A DNA stretch of 33,892 nucleotides from Deltaproteobacteria bacterium (GTDB taxonomy: Bacteria > Desulfobacterota > Desulfuromonadia > Desulfuromonadales > Geopsychrobacteraceae). Below the pieces are notes generated by a model. The model worked only from the letters and a program-made list of their open reading frames with translations. It ran no database searches and had not been told where the DNA came from. Made by a program: the position numbers and the translations under genes. The stretch is from assembly GCA_024280485.1 (NCBI GenBank), contig JAJRQB010000146.1, positions 1 through 33,892 on the forward strand, given 5' to 3'. Shown here piece by piece: positions 23,807 to 32,534 of the stretch. Position 1 is the first letter of the stretch, and each line of letters starts with the position of its first letter.

Positions 23807-24535
23807 ATGCGTTTTATCTCTTTTATTTTTTTGGTTTTGCTGCTTGCGGGTTGCTCTCCTCCACACTCTGTGACCGCACAGAATCCTGTCTCTCAATTAG
23901 TGGTGCGCGGCGAAGCGACGATCAAGGCTAAGCCTGATCAAGTTGAGATGTCGCTTGAAGCGGTGACTTTGGCCGAGAATGCCGAGCTGGCCATGTCATC
24001 CAATAGTGAAGCAGTTCTTCAGTTGCAGCAATTGTTGGCAACAGAAGGCTTGAATCCTGAGGATTACCGGACCGGTCAATTCAGTATCCAGCCACAATGG
24101 AGTCGTCCACCACGTCCGGCACCGGCTAACTGGGCTCCAGAGATCATTGGATATCGTGTCACTAACAGCCTGCAGATAACGACCTCAAGAATTGATCTTG
24201 CCGGACGACTGTTAGCGTTGGCGCAGCAAGCGGGGGTCAACAAGGCGGGTAATTTACGCTTCTCTCTGGCAGATCCTGAAGCAGCCAGTCGTCAGGCCAT
24301 TGCCGCGGCAACTAAAAAAGCCCGTCTGCGGGCCGAAACCCTGGCGCAGGCCGCAGGGGTGAGTCTGGGTAAACTGCTAGAGGCGCGGGTTGAAGAGTCT
24401 GGTTCGGGAAGACAGCCGCGTTTGATGATGGCTGAAGTGAGTTCAGCCAGATATGCGGTGAACAATGTTCCGATTACTGCCGGTGAGGTAGAAGTGAGTG
24501 CGGCAGTGGTGCTGCGCTATGCGCTTGGCGAATAA
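23807..24535 (+). CDS. SIMPL (DUF541) domain lipoprotein
   Basis: This is a 242-residue envelope lipoprotein. The start at 23807 has GGGAGG 6 bases before it; the frame is open upstream but that part overlaps folA. A lipoprotein signal ends at LLLAGC16. The rest is one SIMPL/DUF541 domain: VRGEATIKAKPDQVEMSLEA near the N terminus, the middle GYRVTNSLQITT and the alpha-helical AIAAATKKARLRAETLAQAA, then EVSAAVVLRYAL at the end. SIMPL proteins (such as BP26 and YggE) are periplasmic and often linked to oxidative stress; biochemical function is unknown. It lies 64 bases after folA and may share its transcript. Confidence 0.88.
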   Translation: MRFISFIFLVLLLAGCSPPHSVTAQNPVSQLVVRGEATIKAKPDQVEMSLEAVTLAENAELAMSSNSEAVLQLQQLLATEGLNPEDYRTGQFSIQPQWSRPPRPAPANWAPEIIGYRVTNSLQITTSRIDLAGRLLALAQQAGVNKAGNLRFSLADPEAASRQAIAAATKKARLRAETLAQAAGVSLGKLLEARVEESGSGRQPRLMMAEVSSARYAVNNVPITAGEVEVSAAVVLRYALGE

Positions 24536-24548
24536 TGGACTTTTAGCT

Positions 24549-25100
24549 ATGAAACTTGGCAAAAGCGCAGCTATTTTTCTCGGGCTGGTACTTATTCTTT
24601 CCGGCTTCTATTTTGTCTATGCGTATTTTACGCTGCCACCGACTAAGGAAGCCGATGGATTTTTCGGCGAACTCGGAGAAGGGGTGGGCAGTTTTGCCAT
24701 CTGGGGTTTGGTGCTGCTCTATTGCCGAGGGCTGCTGAAGTTGCTGGCGAACGAGGGTCCTTGGTTGCAGCGATTTTTGCCTCAGGAGTATTCCGAAATG
24801 ACGCAAAGTTTGGGGCTGCGATTTTTGCAGTTGCTGAATAGAAGCCATCCGGCGTTGGGAATTTTAACCATCGCTTTGCTTGCAGGGCATGCTGGATTGA
24901 CCAGCAGCAACAATATGAATCTGTTTTTGGTTCTGACGATGGTTGTGGTCTTCTGGCAGGGCGGTTTCGGGCTGTTTCTGAAGACGCGCTTGACACCACT
25001 TTCACTGCGCAAATATACCTATGCGGTCCATGCTCAACTTGTCAGCGGTGGGCTAATTCTGATCTTTGCCGGGTTTGGTCACCTTCTGGTGGGAGACTGA
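24549..25100 (+). CDS. Small membrane protein with paired histidines on helices (b-type cytochrome-like)
   Basis: This 183-residue protein has four or five transmembrane helices. The N-terminal helix (LGKSAAIFLGLVLILSGFYF) is followed by a loop and helices that carry paired histidines: HPALGILTIALLAGH in one and VHAQLVSGGLILIFAGFGH in another, each pair 14-16 residues apart. Such spacing can hold two haems b across helices, as in ferric-reductase-like or cytochrome b561-like membrane domains. This is inference; I recognise no exact family. Start at 24549 (MKLGKS) is chosen because upstream alternatives overlap the SIMPL gene without a binding site, but its own binding site is also weak. A strong terminator follows at 25156-25190. 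Confidence 0.6.
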   Translation: MKLGKSAAIFLGLVLILSGFYFVYAYFTLPPTKEADGFFGELGEGVGSFAIWGLVLLYCRGLLKLLANEGPWLQRFLPQEYSEMTQSLGLRFLQLLNRSHPALGILTIALLAGHAGLTSSNNMNLFLVLTMVVVFWQGGFGLFLKTRLTPLSLRKYTYAVHAQLVSGGLILIFAGFGHLLVGD

Positions 25101-25155
25101 GCAGTGAAGGGAACTGGTGAATTTGCAGAATTAAGCCTGTGTATATTTAGCGAAG

Positions 25156-25195
25156 ACGAAGGCCGATGCAATGGCATCGGCCTTCGTTGTTTTTA
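25156..25195 (+). terminator. Intrinsic terminator ending the plus-strand run
   Basis: ACGAAGGCCGATGC (25156-25169) and GCATCGGCCTTCGT (25174-25187) form a 14-bp perfect stem with an AATG loop, followed by TGTTTTT. It ends the folA/SIMPL/membrane protein run, 55 bases after the last stop. Confidence 0.92.
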
Positions 25196-25336
25196 AAGTA
25201 GTCGTTCAATATGCATCTCGCCTGGTCTGTTTTGTCGCGACCTTTAAAAGCTATTCTAGCCTTTACCCCTCTCGATGTTTTATAGTCTTATTTTTTTGAA
25301 TCATCGTTCCTACTCTCCAAAACTTGCGAGGTTGCC

Positions 25337-25966
25337 ATGATAGCGCGGTTTAGAAGATATTTTATTATTGCTGCGATCTTTTTAGGGGGGTGCGCCACTC
25401 TAAACCAGTCTGAATGTCTGAATGCAAATTGGCAAATGATTGGCCTGGAGGATGGTTCAAAAGGGCAGGCGCTCTCCTACATTGGAAATCATCGTAAGGC
25501 CTGTGCAAAATTCAACATCAGCCCTGATCTAGAACAATATCAGCGCGGCCACACACAGGGCCTTCAGCAATATTGTACTTATGATCGTGGGTTTCAGCGG
25601 GGGGTTCGTGGCCAAAGTTTCAACAATGTTTGCCCCCCGGAGTTAGAGAGTTATTTCCGTTCAGGCCATCAACGCGGTCGTGAAATCTACAGGTTAAATG
25701 TAGAGATCAAACAAACGAATAGATCAATCAAAGAGAGTTACAACCTGCTGGACGATCTGGCAGATGACGTTATTGAAATGAAAGACTTGATAATCAGTAG
25801 AGATACACGCAAAGCTGAGAAGGCTCTACTCTTGATTGAACTCTTAGAGGCGCATAATGACATCGGGCTTCTGGAGGCGGATGTTGAATTACTCGAACAA
25901 CAGAAGGCAGAAGTCATCTACGAGCGGAACCTTCTTAGACAGCGATATCAAGCAGGTCCGGGTTGA
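25337..25966 (+). CDS. DUF2799 lipoprotein
   Basis: This is a 209-residue protein with a lipoprotein signal (IIAAIFLGGC19, lipobox). It is a DUF2799 protein: CLNANWQMIGLEDGSKG, HRKACAKFNISPDLEQYQRG and QYCTYDRGFQRGVRG are clear family segments, with conserved cysteines. From about residue 120 the C-terminal part is a charged coiled coil (EIKQTNRSIKESYNLL onwards) that ends near 203. Function is unknown; it is expected in the outer or inner membrane leaflet facing the periplasm. AGG lies about 7 bases before the ATG. It is convergent with the sensor kinase gene. Confidence 0.87.
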   Translation: MIARFRRYFIIAAIFLGGCATLNQSECLNANWQMIGLEDGSKGQALSYIGNHRKACAKFNISPDLEQYQRGHTQGLQQYCTYDRGFQRGVRGQSFNNVCPPELESYFRSGHQRGREIYRLNVEIKQTNRSIKESYNLLDDLADDVIEMKDLIISRDTRKAEKALLLIELLEAHNDIGLLEADVELLEQQKAEVIYERNLLRQRYQAGPG

Positions 25967-26000
25967 TTTCTCGTCCTTCTGATATTTATGCTCTAATCAA

Positions 26001-27992
26001 CTACGCGCCGAAGTGAAAATAAAATGTTGCGCCTTGGCCCTCTTCCCCCTCCGCCCAAATCTCTCCACCGTGACGGTGGATGATGCGTTGAACCGTTGCA
26101 AGTCCGATCCCTGTTCCGTTAAAGCCTTTGGCAGAGTGTAGCCGACCAAAGGTTTTGAACAATTGATCGGATTTCTTCATGTCAAACCCGACGCCATTGT
26201 CCCGGATATACCATACAGCCTTTCCGCCTCTTTCTTTTGCTCCGAATTCAATTCTTGGTTCGAGTGATTTACCACTGTATTTCCAGGCGTTGCTCACTAA
26301 ATTTGTCATGACAATCTCAAGCAGATTCTTATCTCCATTCGCTTCCGGGGCCTGATGAATGATCAGGTCAACCTTACGATGCTCCTCGGTCGCAGAGAGT
26401 TGAGCTATATTCTTTTTCACCATTTCACCAAGGGGTACCGATTCACGAGCCATTTTTTTATGGCTGGCCTGTGATAAAGACTCAAGTGCGGATACGATTC
26501 TCGACATGTCATCACAGGCTGTCATGACATTGTTCACGATCTCTAAAATTTGAGGCGGTCCGTTTTTGATGTGCTTTTCATGAAGGATTTCACTGTAGCC
26601 ATAGATCACTGTCAAAGGGTTACGCAGATCATGTGAAACCATGGCATTAAACGCTTCAAGGTCGCGGTTTGCTGTGACCAATTGTGAGGTCCGGTCCTCG
26701 ACGCGTTGTTCAAGTTCAGTTGTCAGTTGTTCGAGAGATGCTTGAGTCTGGCACAAGCTGTCCATCATCGTATTAAATGTTTGAGCGAGATTCCCGATGA
26801 AATCATCATTTTTTAAATTGATGCGATGCGCAAAGTCTCCTGAATGGATTGCCTTCATCCCTGAGTTGAGGGTCTCTGCCGAGCCGAGGATGTCTCTGCT
26901 CATCCGGATAGAAAAAAGACTGCTAGCGCCAAAAAACAGCAGCAACAAGATGAACCCTGCTGTGAGCCGGGCATTTGTTGCGGACACAAGAATGCCAGCT
27001 CCTTCCTGAATCGCAAGAGATGTGCCGTCATGAAGGTCGGCAATCAGGAGATCCTGGTCGATAATCAGGTCTAGAGCCTCGGCGGTCCGCCCGGCTTTTT
27101 TAAATTCGATTGCGGTGGCTGCCTGTTGTAGAAAACGTTGAAAGCTGGCATCAACAATTGTAACCAGAGGGGAGAAATCGCCGGGGGGGAGTCCATAGAG
27201 GAGGGCTTTTTTTTGGGTTGCCCGGGTCCAAAAAGAGAGAGCTTCACGGCTAACGGCCAGACTGTGCTCGTAGTTCAACAGACTTTTTTCGTGGCCCTGG
27301 AGGAGATAGTCGATGAGATGAGAAAATTGACGATTAATGCTGGCGTTGACGCTATTCCCGCCGACAAAAAAATCCATGCTGGTATGAATAATTTCGAGTT
27401 GTTCCGCATAGTTACTTGCCCCCCAAGGGCTGCCGCCAACCGCTAGAATCAGGGCATGATAGGTATCTTCAGCTTCAATCATCCCGTCATTGAGAGCAAC
27501 ATCGAACGCTGGAAGAAGTCGTTGATTGAGAGAGTTCTCCCCCAGAATTTGGAACTTCCCCAGAGCAAGGGCCCAGCTCCCACGTTCTGCAAGTTCAAAA
27601 ATTTCGATTAAAGATTCTTGCCAGTGTTGGTAATCTAGATAGGTTCTGTCAACTAACTCGAGATCCTCATGTTCGCCCTCGACGCCGAGCATCTGTTGTT
27701 GGATTGCCGCCTTTTTCCAGCGATGAAAGCTTTGTTCAAGCTCAAGGCTAATGGTGGCGAATTCCCGTTTGTTGAGTTCTTCCTGTGATATCAGATAATC
27801 GAAAACTTCCTTGTTCTGTCGAGTCAGGGCTGAATGTGTCGCTGATATCCCTTCCAGATAGTTGGACAACGGGACAAAAAGTTGGACTTGTTCTTTGATC
27901 GATCTGGCACTGGAAAAGAGCTGCCAGACTGCTCCAGCGGCAAGCAAATTCACCAGAACGACCAGTAATATAAGTTTAGTTCGAAAGCCCAT
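26001..27992 (-). CDS. Membrane sensor histidine kinase with HAMP domain
   Basis: This 663-residue sensor kinase has transmembrane helix 1 at 7-27 and a long extracytoplasmic helical sensor region (about 28-340, 4HB/CHASE3-like). Helix 2 is at 343-362, HAMP at 363-415 and a coiled coil at 415-445. The HisKA domain has phosphoacceptor H454 (MVSHDLRNPLTVIYGY). The ATPase domain has TNLVSNAWKYSG, RDNGVGFDM and GTGIGLATVQRIIHRHGG. The FNAMVSHDLRNPL and FKTFGRLHSAKGFNGTG forms are typical of phytochrome-like kinases in delta- and cyanobacteria. No receiver domain or response regulator lies nearby. The signal is unknown. It is minus strand, convergent with DUF2799. Confidence 0.9.
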   Translation of the reverse strand: MGFRTKLILLVVLVNLLAAGAVWQLFSSARSIKEQVQLFVPLSNYLEGISATHSALTRQNKEVFDYLISQEELNKREFATISLELEQSFHRWKKAAIQQQMLGVEGEHEDLELVDRTYLDYQHWQESLIEIFELAERGSWALALGKFQILGENSLNQRLLPAFDVALNDGMIEAEDTYHALILAVGGSPWGASNYAEQLEIIHTSMDFFVGGNSVNASINRQFSHLIDYLLQGHEKSLLNYEHSLAVSREALSFWTRATQKKALLYGLPPGDFSPLVTIVDASFQRFLQQAATAIEFKKAGRTAEALDLIIDQDLLIADLHDGTSLAIQEGAGILVSATNARLTAGFILLLLFFGASSLFSIRMSRDILGSAETLNSGMKAIHSGDFAHRINLKNDDFIGNLAQTFNTMMDSLCQTQASLEQLTTELEQRVEDRTSQLVTANRDLEAFNAMVSHDLRNPLTVIYGYSEILHEKHIKNGPPQILEIVNNVMTACDDMSRIVSALESLSQASHKKMARESVPLGEMVKKNIAQLSATEEHRKVDLIIHQAPEANGDKNLLEIVMTNLVSNAWKYSGKSLEPRIEFGAKERGGKAVWYIRDNGVGFDMKKSDQLFKTFGRLHSAKGFNGTGIGLATVQRIIHRHGGEIWAEGEEGQGATFYFHFGA

Positions 27993-28087
27993 GAAATGAG
28001 ATATCTCTTTTCGGACGATCCAAAGGTAATCGGCCGATATTTTAATGAGTTTCTAGCGTAAACTACGAGCCAATCTCTGTCACGGTT

Positions 28088-28537
28088 TTATTTTGCGGTC
28101 GCTCCCGTTGCGAATTTTTTCAACGCCCCGGTAATCTTCTTCAAGGCTTCTGCGCATCCCTTAATTTGATGACGATCTTTCAGGTAGGCGGGATCATTGT
28201 AGGAAAGCGAGACCTGACCTTGCTCATCTTGGGAGATCAAGGCTTTTTGCGGCAGATCGAGGCCAGCAGACTGGCTGCATTTCATCAACGGGCTACCGAC
28301 CTTGGGGTTACCAAAGATGATCAGGGTGGTTGGACGAAGGTCAATGCCGACCTTATGCGCTGCGGCAGCATGATCGATCCGTGAGAAAACGGTCATCCCT
28401 TTGTTCTCTAGCAGGTTGACTAGGCGATCACTGGTATCACTGACCGAATGATGGCTGGGCAGGCTGATGATTCCATCGGTAGCCAGTGCGGGAATAACGA
28501 AAGTTATGGCCAAAAAACAGCTTAGAAGTATGCGCAT
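28088..28537 (-). CDS. DUF302 periplasmic protein
   Basis: This 149-residue protein has a signal peptide (MRILLSCFLAITFVIPALA) and one DUF302 domain. VSDTSDRLVNLLENKGMTVFSRIDHAAAA, FGNPKVGSPLMKCSQSAGLDLPQKALI and the closing YNDPAYLKDRH are family features. I selected the ATG at 28537 because GGAGGAG lies 5 bases upstream; the longer frame to 28630 has no binding site and would overlap the TatD start. DUF302 proteins are often found in anaerobes; function unknown. It is minus strand, about 90 bases from the divergent TatD gene. Confidence 0.88.
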   Translation of the reverse strand: MRILLSCFLAITFVIPALATDGIISLPSHHSVSDTSDRLVNLLENKGMTVFSRIDHAAAAHKVGIDLRPTTLIIFGNPKVGSPLMKCSQSAGLDLPQKALISQDEQGQVSLSYNDPAYLKDRHQIKGCAEALKKITGALKKFATGATAK

Positions 28538-28628
28538 TTGCTCCTCCTTTTTCGGGTAGGTTGCCATTATAACAGTTTGGTCGTTACAGAGCATTGCCCT
28601 GCCTGTGCGGAGGAAGTAGGATGCGGCC

Positions 28629-29378
28629 ATGATCTTCAGTGATACGCATATCCACCTGCTGGCGCCAGAATGGCGGGATACTGTGCCGCGACGGATAGAG
28701 AGAGCGACTCAGGCAGGGATCGAACTGCTCTTGCAGCCTGGAGTGGGCTCTGCCGACTGGGATAATCTCATCGAGCTTGCGCGTCTACAGCGGTCTGTCT
28801 ATGCTGCGCCGGGCCTGCATCCGATGTGTGCTGCGGAGTGGAGTGCTTCTGTCGCCGAGCAACTACGTGAGTTATGCTGTCTGCCTCAGGTTGTTGCGGT
28901 TGGCGAAATCGGTCTTGATGCAGTGCTTGAAGTCGATCAGCAATTGCAGGAGAATGCATTTCGCGGGCAGGTTGAGGTCGCGATCTCTGCCGGACTTCCG
29001 GTGCTGATCCATTGTCGCAAGAAAATTGCCGAAGTCCTGAACATTCTCCGCCAGGCAGGAGCTGGAGAGGTCGGCGGCATTTTGCATGGGTTTTCCGGTA
29101 GCGTTGAAACGGCACGACAAGCGATCGAGATTGGCCTTTTGATCGGGGTTGGACCGGTGTTGTTGCGTGAAAATGCTCGCAAGCTACCCGCTGTGGTTGA
29201 GCAGATTCCCGCTGAGATGCTGGTGCTTGAGACTGATGCTCCAGACATGGCGACCGGGCCTGAGGTGTTGATCGATGTCGCGCGCAAGCTGGCCGAATTG
29301 CGGGGATGGAGCATGGAAGAAACGGCGAAAATAACAACGGCGAATGCCCGCCGCCTTTTGAAATTACAGGATAAATAA
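28629..29378 (+). CDS. TatD-family metal-dependent hydrolase
   Basis: This 249-residue amidohydrolase-fold protein is related to TatD, a metal-dependent DNase/phosphoesterase. Metal ligands are visible: H7 and H9 (SDTHIHL), E93 (VGEIGLD), H128 (PVLIHCRK), H153 (LHGFSG) and D203 (LETDAP). The enzyme is cytoplasmic and may work in 3'-end DNA processing or D-aminoacyl-tRNA hydrolysis; this is family knowledge. An AGGA-type site lies upstream. The next gene, tcdA, begins just after it (GTG at 29381, two bases after this stop), so they are probably co-transcribed. The pairing with a tRNA-modification gene is suggestive only. Confidence 0.9.
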   Translation: MIFSDTHIHLLAPEWRDTVPRRIERATQAGIELLLQPGVGSADWDNLIELARLQRSVYAAPGLHPMCAAEWSASVAEQLRELCCLPQVVAVGEIGLDAVLEVDQQLQENAFRGQVEVAISAGLPVLIHCRKKIAEVLNILRQAGAGEVGGILHGFSGSVETARQAIEIGLLIGVGPVLLRENARKLPAVVEQIPAEMLVLETDAPDMATGPEVLIDVARKLAELRGWSMEETAKITTANARRLLKLQDK

Positions 29379-29380
29379 GA

Positions 29381-30148
29381 GTGAGTGAACATAGATTCAG
29401 TCGGATGAAGTTGTTGGTTGGCGCGGCCGGGATGAAAAATCTGAAAAGCGCCAGAATTGCAATTTTTGGCATTGGCGGGGTGGGCAGTTATGCCGCCGAG
29501 GCCTTGGCACGGGCCGGGGTCGGACATTTGACCCTGATCGATTTTGATGAGATCTGCGTGACCAACGTTAATCGACAGATTCACGCTTTGACCGGCACCA
29601 TCGGGCAGAAAAAGGTTGAAGCCATGGCCGAACGCTGTCGCCAGATTAACCCGAACGCGCTCGTTGTTCCGATCCACCGTTTTTATGATGCCGAGGCGAG
29701 CGACGAGCTACTAGGGTCGGGTTACGATTACGTGCTCGATTGTATCGACCATATTACCGCCAAGCTGCACTTGCTCGAAAGCTGTGTGCAGCGCAAATTA
29801 CCGATTATCAGTTCAATGGGCGCGGCGAACAAGGTTGATCCGACTCAAATCAAGATTGCAGATATCAGCAAAACCGAAAAATGTCGGTTGGCGCGGATTA
29901 TCCGCAAGGAACTACGTAAGCGCAGAATTTCAAAGGGGGTGCAGGTTGTGTTTTCAACCGAGGAGTTCCGTCCCTTAAGTGATGAAACTGTAGTCTGTGC
30001 CGAGAATTGTGTGTGTCCCAACAAAGAGGAGCAGCGTTGGAGTTGTGATGATCGCCGGGTTATCCTCGGGAGTTCTTCGTACATCCCGCCGATCTTTGGT
30101 TTGACCATGGCAGGTGAGGTCATCCGCAAGCTGAGTGAAGTCGACTGA
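29381..30148 (+). CDS. tcdA: tRNA threonylcarbamoyladenosine dehydratase (TcdA/CsdL)
   Basis: This is a 255-residue E1-like enzyme that cyclises t6A37 of tRNAs to ct6A. It begins with MSEHRFSRMKLLVGAAGMKN, typical for TcdA, followed by the ATP-binding FGIGGVGSYAAEALARAGVG, LIDFDEICVTNVNRQI, and the metal or sulphur-relay cysteine region CAENCVCPNKEEQRWSC; the C-terminal SYIPPIFGLTMAGEVIR is conserved. The start is GTG with AGGA about 9 bases upstream. It sits two bases after the TatD gene and 8 bases before the TauE-like gene, so these three genes probably form an operon. Confidence 0.93.
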   Translation: MSEHRFSRMKLLVGAAGMKNLKSARIAIFGIGGVGSYAAEALARAGVGHLTLIDFDEICVTNVNRQIHALTGTIGQKKVEAMAERCRQINPNALVVPIHRFYDAEASDELLGSGYDYVLDCIDHITAKLHLLESCVQRKLPIISSMGAANKVDPTQIKIADISKTEKCRLARIIRKELRKRRISKGVQVVFSTEEFRPLSDETVVCAENCVCPNKEEQRWSCDDRRVILGSSSYIPPIFGLTMAGEVIRKLSEVD

Positions 30149-30156
30149 GGTTCTAT

Positions 30157-30912
30157 ATGGATCCTTTATTCTGGCAAATCCCGCTTCTTTTTGCAGTAGG
30201 CATTGTCGCCGGCATTCTCAATGTTCTGGCCGGAGGGGGTTCGCTGTTGACTCTGCCGCTGCTGATCTTTATGGGGTTGCCGTCCGCTGTTGCCAACGGG
30301 ACTAATCGCATCGCGATCTTTTGTCAGAATATCTTTGCCATTCGGGGATTCCGCCAGAAGGGGGTCATGCCGTTGGAACTGGCGCTCCTCTGTACCCCGC
30401 CCGCTCTGCTCGGCAGTTGGCTGGGGGCCAATATGGCGATCAACCTTGATGACCTGATGTTCAAACGAATCCTGGCTCTGGTCATGCTCGGGGTGCTGAT
30501 CTTTACAGCCGTCGATCCGATGAAACGCTTCCGCCAGCAAGAGGTGACCTTCGGCCCGCTGCGCAAGCTGATTCTGGTGATCAGCTTCTTTGGCGTTGGG
30601 GTTTATGGTGGTTTTGTCCAGGCCGGAGTCGGTTTTATTGTTATCAGCGCGCTACTGGTTCACGGTCTCGACCTGGTCCGCATTAACGCAATCAAGGTGT
30701 TCGTTATTTTTGCCTACACCTTTATCGCCCTCGGGGTTTTTATTTATCATGGACAGGTGAATTATCTACTCGGCTTTGCCCTGGCTGCCGGCAACTCAAT
30801 CGGTGGGGCGATCGGTCCGAAACTGGCGGTTGCCAAGGGGCATGACTGGATCAGGAAGGTCGTGACGGTGACCGTTGCGGTCTTTGCTTTAAAGCTACTT
30901 TTTTTCCCCTGA
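30157..30912 (+). CDS. TauE/SafE family sulfite/anion exporter
   Basis: This is a 251-residue membrane protein with about eight transmembrane segments. The duplicated TauE/SafE motif is visible in both halves: GIVAGILNVLAGGGSLLTLP (N-terminal) and GVYGGFVQAGVGFIVISALL (C-terminal). Family members export sulfite, sulfoacetate or related organic anions, but many are of unknown substrate. AGG lies 7 bases before the ATG. It is the last gene of the TatD-tcdA-TauE cluster; a promoter for def follows within 20 bases. Confidence 0.88.
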   Translation: MDPLFWQIPLLFAVGIVAGILNVLAGGGSLLTLPLLIFMGLPSAVANGTNRIAIFCQNIFAIRGFRQKGVMPLELALLCTPPALLGSWLGANMAINLDDLMFKRILALVMLGVLIFTAVDPMKRFRQQEVTFGPLRKLILVISFFGVGVYGGFVQAGVGFIVISALLVHGLDLVRINAIKVFVIFAYTFIALGVFIYHGQVNYLLGFALAAGNSIGGAIGPKLAVAKGHDWIRKVVTVTVAVFALKLLFFP

Positions 30913-30930
30913 ATCGTGGGGTTGCTGCTG

Positions 30931-30959
30931 TTGACTGACACCAGACTCCCACGTATCAT
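30931..30959 (+). promoter_or_regulatory. Sigma-70 promoter for the def operon
   Basis: TTGACT at 30931-30936 and TATCAT at 30954-30959 are 17 bases apart. The transcript would start near 30966 and carry a leader of about 105 bases before def. The leader contains a TCCCCGG/CCGGGGA stem with a long loop (around 30977-31015) whose role is unknown. Confidence 0.65.
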
Positions 30960-31071
30960 GAAGTAATATAGTAATCTCCCCGGGACGCGTGATTTTTTAA
31001 TATCATAACCGGGGATTTCTGTGTCGGTTGGGCTGAACGGTCCGACCGGATCGTGAAAGGATGAGTCGGCC

Positions 31072-31587
31072 ATGGCCGTGCGTACAATACTCCGTTATCC
31101 AGAACCGCTCCTGAAGCAGGTTTCGAAGCCAGTGACCGAGTTTGATGCTGGGTTGAAGCAACTGGCCGAAGACATGGTCGAGACCATGTACGATGCCCCG
31201 GGTGTTGGTCTGGCAGCGCCTCAAGTCGGAGAGCTGAGGCGCTTGATCGTTATGGATTGCTCCGGCAAAGAGAATTCGGCCGATTTGATTGTCGCCGTAA
31301 ATCCTGAAATTGTTGAAAAAGATGGGGAATCCTACGAAGAAGAGGGTTGTCTTTCAGTCCCCGAATACTATGCCCCAGTTAAGCGTTTCAGCCGGGTAAC
31401 AATGTCCTATCAGGACGCTGAAGGTAAGTCGCTTCTGCGGCAGGCCGAAGGTCTGTTAGCGGTGGCGATGCAACATGAAATTGATCATCTGCAGGGAATC
31501 CTCTTTGTCGATCACCTCTCTCCTTTGAAAAAATCGATTTTCCGCAAGAAATACAAGAAACTGATGCAGGAGAAAGCAGAAGCATGA
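31072..31587 (+). CDS. def: Peptide deformylase
   Basis: This 171-residue metalloenzyme removes the formyl group from nascent N-terminal methionine. All three signatures are intact: GVGLAAPQ at 44-51, EGCLSVP at 91-97 with metal ligand C93, and QHEIDHL at 134-140 with H135, catalytic E136 and H139. It overlaps fmt by four bases (ATGA), a classic translational coupling of the enzyme that removes the formyl group to the enzyme that adds it. The C-terminal extension of about 20 basic residues is common in the proteobacterial form. Confidence 0.96.
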   Translation: MAVRTILRYPEPLLKQVSKPVTEFDAGLKQLAEDMVETMYDAPGVGLAAPQVGELRRLIVMDCSGKENSADLIVAVNPEIVEKDGESYEEEGCLSVPEYYAPVKRFSRVTMSYQDAEGKSLLRQAEGLLAVAMQHEIDHLQGILFVDHLSPLKKSIFRKKYKKLMQEKAEA

Positions 31588-32525
31588 TTCCTCAGGATAT
31601 TCGTACCGTCTTCATGGGAACCCCTGGTTTTGCTCTGGACACCATGCGCGGCCTGATAGAGGCCGGAGTGCAGATGGTCGGAGTCTATACTCAACCGGAT
31701 CGGCCCAAGGGGCGGGGCAAGAAATTAACTCCACCACCAGTCAAGGAATTGGCATTGCAGCATGCTATTCCGGTTTTTCAACCCCAGAAACTGCGTGACC
31801 CTGTGGCTGTTGAAGAGCTGAAAGCGCTCAACCCTGACCTGATTGTGGTGGTCGCCTACGGCCAGATTCTGCCGCAGGTGGTACTCGATATTCCGCAATA
31901 CGGCTGCATCAATGTACACGCTTCACTCTTGCCGAAATATAGAGGAGCGGCACCGATCAATAAGGTGATTGTCGACGGCGGAACAGAGACTGGCGTCACG
32001 ACCATGTTGATGGATATTGGTCTCGATACCGGCGACATGCTTGTCAAGCGGACCCTGACCATCGGTGCTGATGAAACCGCTGGTCAGTTGCATGACCGTA
32101 TGGCCCCGCTGGGGCGCGAGGCGATGGATGAGACTTTGCGTCAGCTCTGCGCCGGAACACTCAAAGCTGAAAAACAGGATGATGCCGAAACTTGCTATGC
32201 TTCGATGATGAAAAAAGAGGATGGTCTGATCGATTGGAGCCTGCCCGCCGTGCAGATACACAATCTGGTGCGGGGTCTCGATCCTTGGCCAGCGGCTTAC
32301 TCAAGTCTTGGAGGCGAAACCCTTAAAATTTCCAGAACTTCAGTTGAAACCGGAGCAGGCGAAGCGGGATCGGTCGTCAGCGCCGCGGAAACCGGAGTGA
32401 GGATCGCTTGTGGAGACGGTGTCCTGCGGATTGGCGAGCTGCAACTGCCAGGGAAACGCAAGATGGAGGTGGCTGATTTTTTGCGCGGCCATAGCCTGCC
32501 TGTTGGTAGTAAATTGGGGACGTAG
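31584..32525 (+). CDS. fmt: Methionyl-tRNA formyltransferase
   Basis: This is a 313-residue enzyme that formylates initiator methionyl-tRNA. The N-terminal domain begins RTVFMGTPGFAL, has the SLLPKYRGAAPIN motif, and carries catalytic residues equivalent to N110, H112 and D148. The C-terminal OB-like domain ends PGKRKMEVADFLRGHSL. It overlaps def by four bases, and DUF116 follows after 9 bases. The def-fmt-DUF116 order is known from Geobacter-like genomes. Confidence 0.96.
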   Translation: MIPQDIRTVFMGTPGFALDTMRGLIEAGVQMVGVYTQPDRPKGRGKKLTPPPVKELALQHAIPVFQPQKLRDPVAVEELKALNPDLIVVVAYGQILPQVVLDIPQYGCINVHASLLPKYRGAAPINKVIVDGGTETGVTTMLMDIGLDTGDMLVKRTLTIGADETAGQLHDRMAPLGREAMDETLRQLCAGTLKAEKQDDAETCYASMMKKEDGLIDWSLPAVQIHNLVRGLDPWPAAYSSLGGETLKISRTSVETGAGEAGSVVSAAETGVRIACGDGVLRIGELQLPGKRKMEVADFLRGHSLPVGSKLGT

Positions 32526-32534
32526 GTAGAAGTT

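Noticed and set aside
28937-29677. Minus-strand open frame of 246 codons across TatD and tcdA
   Set aside because: It is antisense to two firmly identified genes and has no family features.
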